Positions 61,071 to 64,000 of a stretch of 64,000 nucleotides of DNA are shown in pieces. The DNA comes from Treponema sp. (lineage in GTDB: Bacteria; Spirochaetota; Spirochaetia; Treponematales; Treponemataceae): NCBI GenBank assembly GCA_016281495.1, contig JAEEIU010000002.1:1-64000 (forward strand). Reading direction: 5' to 3'. Position 1 is the stretch's first letter, and every line of letters starts with the position of its first letter. The notes beneath the pieces were generated by a model. It was not told the origin of the DNA, made no database searches, and worked only from the letters and a program-made list of their open reading frames with translations. A program made the position numbers and the translations under genes.

Positions 61071-64000
61071 GCAGAAAAAATGAATTCAGCTATCTTAACG
61101 TATTGCCTAAACCTCTTGATGACCATCAGGAAAAAGTCTGCTTTACGGAAAATAATACTGTCATTGCAGCCGGTGCAGGCTCTGGAAAAACTGAAGTACT
61201 GGCAAAGCGATTTGCATGGCTCATAATTTCATGCGGAATAAAAGTTCAGGAAATACTTACGCTCACGTTTACAAACAAAGCCGCCGCAGAGATGTACCAG
61301 AGGATTTACAGGACACTAAAGATTCTTTCTGACAGTCCCGACGTTTCAAACGATGTCCGAAAAAAAGCAGGACAGGCCCTAAGTGATTTTTCTCTTGCAC
61401 ACATTCAGACACTTGATTCATACAACGCATCCATTCTTCGTCAATGTGCAAACCGCTACGGAATCAAGCCGGACTTTAACGTGGACAGCAGCGACGGAAA
61501 CAGGAACATCAAGGATGCCGCACTTAAATTCCTGATTAACAATTTTGACGATGACGTTTTGTCACACTACTGCGACAAGGGCATGATTCAGGATTTTGCG
61601 GAAAGCGTTCTTGCACATACCATAATCAAACACACCAGCATAGCAAGCCCTGATGATTTTTTTACGCAAAAACTCAATCTTCAGACTCAGATAGTCGTAC
61701 AGGTATTCAATCATCTTGTTTTTGGCAAAAAGCTGGACATGGACACTGACTCTCCCATTTACAATGCGATACACAACTTCAGCACGCTCAATGCTTACAG
61801 GGATGCCGTACAAAACGAACTTGAAATTGCAATCGAAACAAAAAAGGATGTATTAAAGAAAAACGCCGAATTCATTAAAGAGATAAAACTCTTTATTGAT
61901 ATGGCAGGTGAGCTAGACGGTAAAGAAGAACTGACGGCAAATGACATAACGGAGCAAAGCCCAAAAACAAAGGAATACATAAACAGCCTCAACTGCATGA
62001 TTAACCAGGCAATAAAATGTGCAACCATGAGCGGGAAGATTGCCTCCGTCAGCAGCATCCTAAAAAAAAGCGGAAGTTTCCACCAGGAATTGGCTTCTTC
62101 TTTACATTCGATTTTTGACTTTTGCATTCAATTCAAGAATACAGAAAAGATGATGGAACTTTTCAACAAGTTTTTGCAGGAAACAAACCATAGCAAGAGG
62201 CAGACAGGGAACCTTTCTTTTACAGATGTAAGCGCCATGGCATTAAAAGTCCTTGTGGAAAATGAAGACATACGCAACCAGGAAAAGCGGGCATATAAAA
62301 AAATCATGATAGATGAATTCCAGGACAACAACGGAATGAACCGAGACCTGCTTTACCTATTGGCATTGAACGATGGAGAATTTGAATCTGAAGATGGAAG
62401 TGCTGTTATAAAATACGATGACGACAATCAGGACAGCCTGCATCAAATGCTAAAGGACAGGCGTTCTCCAGACAAACTCTTTTTTGTTGGTGATGAAAAG
62501 CAGTCAATCTACAGGTTCCGTAATGCAGACGTATCAGTATTCAGGCAGTTGTCCGAGGAAAATGATTCATTGAGCATGACTTACAACTACCGCTCCATTC
62601 CAGAACTTTTGACTTCATTCAACCTGCTGTTTGGTGACTGCCAGATTTTTGATCCAGGCAAATCCGACTTAAAGTTTGAGGCACAGTATACAAAACCCGC
62701 ACTTAAAAAGGACCTGGAAGAACTTCCCGCTCTTGACGGTAAAACTGTTCCAGTTCATGTCTGCATGGTGGACAATGATGCGCTAATGGAGGGAGAGCAT
62801 TTTTTACCGCTTGAAGAACAAAAGGCATATTTCATTGCACGGAAAATCAAGGAAATCGTTCTGAAAGAAAAATGTCCGTATTCTGACATTACGATTCTTG
62901 ACAGAAAAAGAACACACAGAAAGATGATTCAAAAATATCTTGCGATGTTTTCAATTCCTTTTGAGGTTGACCAGTACAAAAACATATTTGAATCAGGTCT
63001 TGTTTCTGACTTTTATTACTTCCTCAAGCTTTGCATCTATCCGTCAGATTCACAGGCCTTTGCGGCATATCTGTGTTCTCCTTTTGCAGGATTAAACGAA
63101 AGCTCTGTTGAAGTAATTGTTTCATACCTCCTCACGGACAACACGGCCTTTAATCCTCTGAATGATTTGCATGACGATGACATAAAGAAAGACATCGGTA
63201 ATGATGAATATGAAAAGTTTACTTCCGCAAGAGATTTTTACAGGACATACCGTACCACAGTCCTAAGGCAAAAGATATGCAGGACAATATCAGAGCTGTT
63301 CCACTTTCATGCATACAAATACGAGACATATCTTTCCAGCGAAACCCAGCTTTATGAAGAGCAGTTTGACCTTTTGTTTGAACTGGCAAGACTTACCGAT
63401 GAAGGAGGCAAGAGTCTGGGATGGTTCCTGGATGAAATGACTACACTGAAAAAGGACAGCTTTATGGACAAGGGTGATCTTGATGCGGCAGAAATCTCAT
63501 ATCCCCTGGAACGCAAGGATTCCGTCAAGATAATGACCATTCACAAAAGCAAGGGACTTCAAAAAGAACATGTCTTTATATGGGGCTGCACAAACGTAAC
63601 TTCCACAGCAGAAAAGAGCCGCATGTTCTTCCAGGAAGAAATCGGACTTTCACTCAAGAACCTGGACATGTCGGATAACTTTTTCCTTTCAATTCAAAAA
63701 GAACATTTTAAGAAACAGGAACTTGCGGAATTCCGCCGTTTGATTTATGTTGCAATAACCCGCGCCGTAAAATCCGTTCACATTGTAGGACAGTGGACCA
63801 AAGAAATAAAAGAAAACAATGATTTTGCAATTCTTGAAAAACTGATCCTACAGCTTTATCCTGAATGCAGGAGTGAGGAATCTGCAGGCAAAACAATTTA
63901 CGCAGACAGAGCTCCGTTTGATTACACAAACATTCAGCCGGTAAAGTATTCTGACTTGATTTTATCAGAAAGCCTTGAATCTATCAGAAACAGGGTTTTG
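61067..64000 (+). CDS. AddA-like UvrD-family helicase, 3' truncated by window
   Basis: The visible 978 codons form a superfamily 1 helicase. Motif I is AGAGSGKTEVL (K41), motif Ia is LTLTFTNKAAAEM, motif II is IMIDEFQDN (D416), motif III is FVGDEKQSIYRFR, motif V is IMTIHKSKGLQKEH and motif VI is LIYVAITRAVKS. AddA normally ends in a second nuclease domain, which would lie beyond the window. It is translationally coupled to the AddB-like gene (ATGA). The pair is the RecBCD-equivalent end-resection complex. Confidence 0.88.
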   Translation, partial: MSRKNEFSYLNVLPKPLDDHQEKVCFTENNTVIAAGAGSGKTEVLAKRFAWLIISCGIKVQEILTLTFTNKAAAEMYQRIYRTLKILSDSPDVSNDVRKKAGQALSDFSLAHIQTLDSYNASILRQCANRYGIKPDFNVDSSDGNRNIKDAALKFLINNFDDDVLSHYCDKGMIQDFAESVLAHTIIKHTSIASPDDFFTQKLNLQTQIVVQVFNHLVFGKKLDMDTDSPIYNAIHNFSTLNAYRDAVQNELEIAIETKKDVLKKNAEFIKEIKLFIDMAGELDGKEELTANDITEQSPKTKEYINSLNCMINQAIKCATMSGKIASVSSILKKSGSFHQELASSLHSIFDFCIQFKNTEKMMELFNKFLQETNHSKRQTGNLSFTDVSAMALKVLVENEDIRNQEKRAYKKIMIDEFQDNNGMNRDLLYLLALNDGEFESEDGSAVIKYDDDNQDSLHQMLKDRRSPDKLFFVGDEKQSIYRFRNADVSVFRQLSEENDSLSMTYNYRSIPELLTSFNLLFGDCQIFDPGKSDLKFEAQYTKPALKKDLEELPALDGKTVPVHVCMVDNDALMEGEHFLPLEEQKAYFIARKIKEIVLKEKCPYSDITILDRKRTHRKMIQKYLAMFSIPFEVDQYKNIFESGLVSDFYYFLKLCIYPSDSQAFAAYLCSPFAGLNESSVEVIVSYLLTDNTAFNPLNDLHDDDIKKDIGNDEYEKFTSARDFYRTYRTTVLRQKICRTISELFHFHAYKYETYLSSETQLYEEQFDLLFELARLTDEGGKSLGWFLDEMTTLKKDSFMDKGDLDAAEISYPLERKDSVKIMTIHKSKGLQKEHVFIWGCTNVTSTAEKSRMFFQEEIGLSLKNLDMSDNFFLSIQKEHFKKQELAEFRRLIYVAITRAVKSVHIVGQWTKEIKENNDFAILEKLILQLYPECRSEESAGKTIYADRAPFDYTNIQPVKYSDLILSESLESIRNRVL

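Noticed and set aside
1-64000. CRISPR array or insertion sequence
   Set aside because: No regularly spaced direct repeats and no transposase or Cas-like reading frame were seen on either strand.

Overview
The window looks like chromosomal DNA of a spirochaete, most likely a host-associated or rumen-type Treponema. This is inferred from the gene set rather than from a marker gene: a CheX-type CheY-P phosphatase, a sodium/proton-pumping Rnf operon, TrkAH, many lipoproteins with relaxed spirochaete lipoboxes, and two large outer-membrane-like proteins. No rRNA, CRISPR array, transposase or integrase was seen.

Positions 1-21 kb form an accessory region. Every gene lies on the + strand, most have their own ribosome binding site, and base composition swings between moderately GC-rich enzymes and very AT-rich secreted proteins. 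The enzymes are small detoxification, modification or resistance types: a DinB-like protein, three GNAT acetyltransferases, an APH/ChoK-like kinase, an APH(3')-type aminoglycoside phosphotransferase, a TIM-barrel isomerase, an isochorismatase-like hydrolase, MTA/SAH nucleosidase, a GNAT-pyrophosphatase-like fusion and an acyl-ACP thioesterase. Between them sits a family of signal-peptide or lipoprotein hypotheticals, five of which carry SH3b-like segments. The layout is cassette-like, but no attC sites or integrase could be shown.

Positions 21-26.3 kb hold rnfCDGEAB, an ion-translocating ferredoxin:NAD oxidoreductase operon. The genes are joined by ATGA overlaps, except for a short gap before rnfB. 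rnfC is interrupted by a +1 shift in a run of six C. A VapBC-like toxin-antitoxin pair follows the operon terminator.

Positions 27-41 kb are mostly core functions: a repeat lipoprotein, a sodium:solute symporter, era, gatC-gatA, cheX, gatB, a PlsC-like acyltransferase, a HAD phosphatase and trkH/trkA. Positions 40.7-57.9 kb contain a GH16 glucanase lipoprotein, tRNA-Cys(GCA), a structured leader ahead of a very large HEMTH-motif protein, trxB, a GH3 hexosaminidase, purN, TPR lipoproteins, a CstA-type carrier, a 770-bp gene-free stretch with palindromic elements, and a 624-residue exported protein. The window ends in an AddB-like/AddA-like helicase-nuclease pair; addA runs off the edge.

The most unusual features are these. 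A recurring promoter arrangement puts the -10 hexamer only 6-7 nt before the ATG at eight genes, implying many leaderless mRNAs. The rnfC frame break is at a C homopolymer. A switch-like leader RNA precedes the gene at 42378. A palindromic repeat is dispersed in three places with compensated stem changes. An acetyltransferase is fused to a pyrophosphatase-like domain. No single clearly new defence or biosynthetic system was identified.
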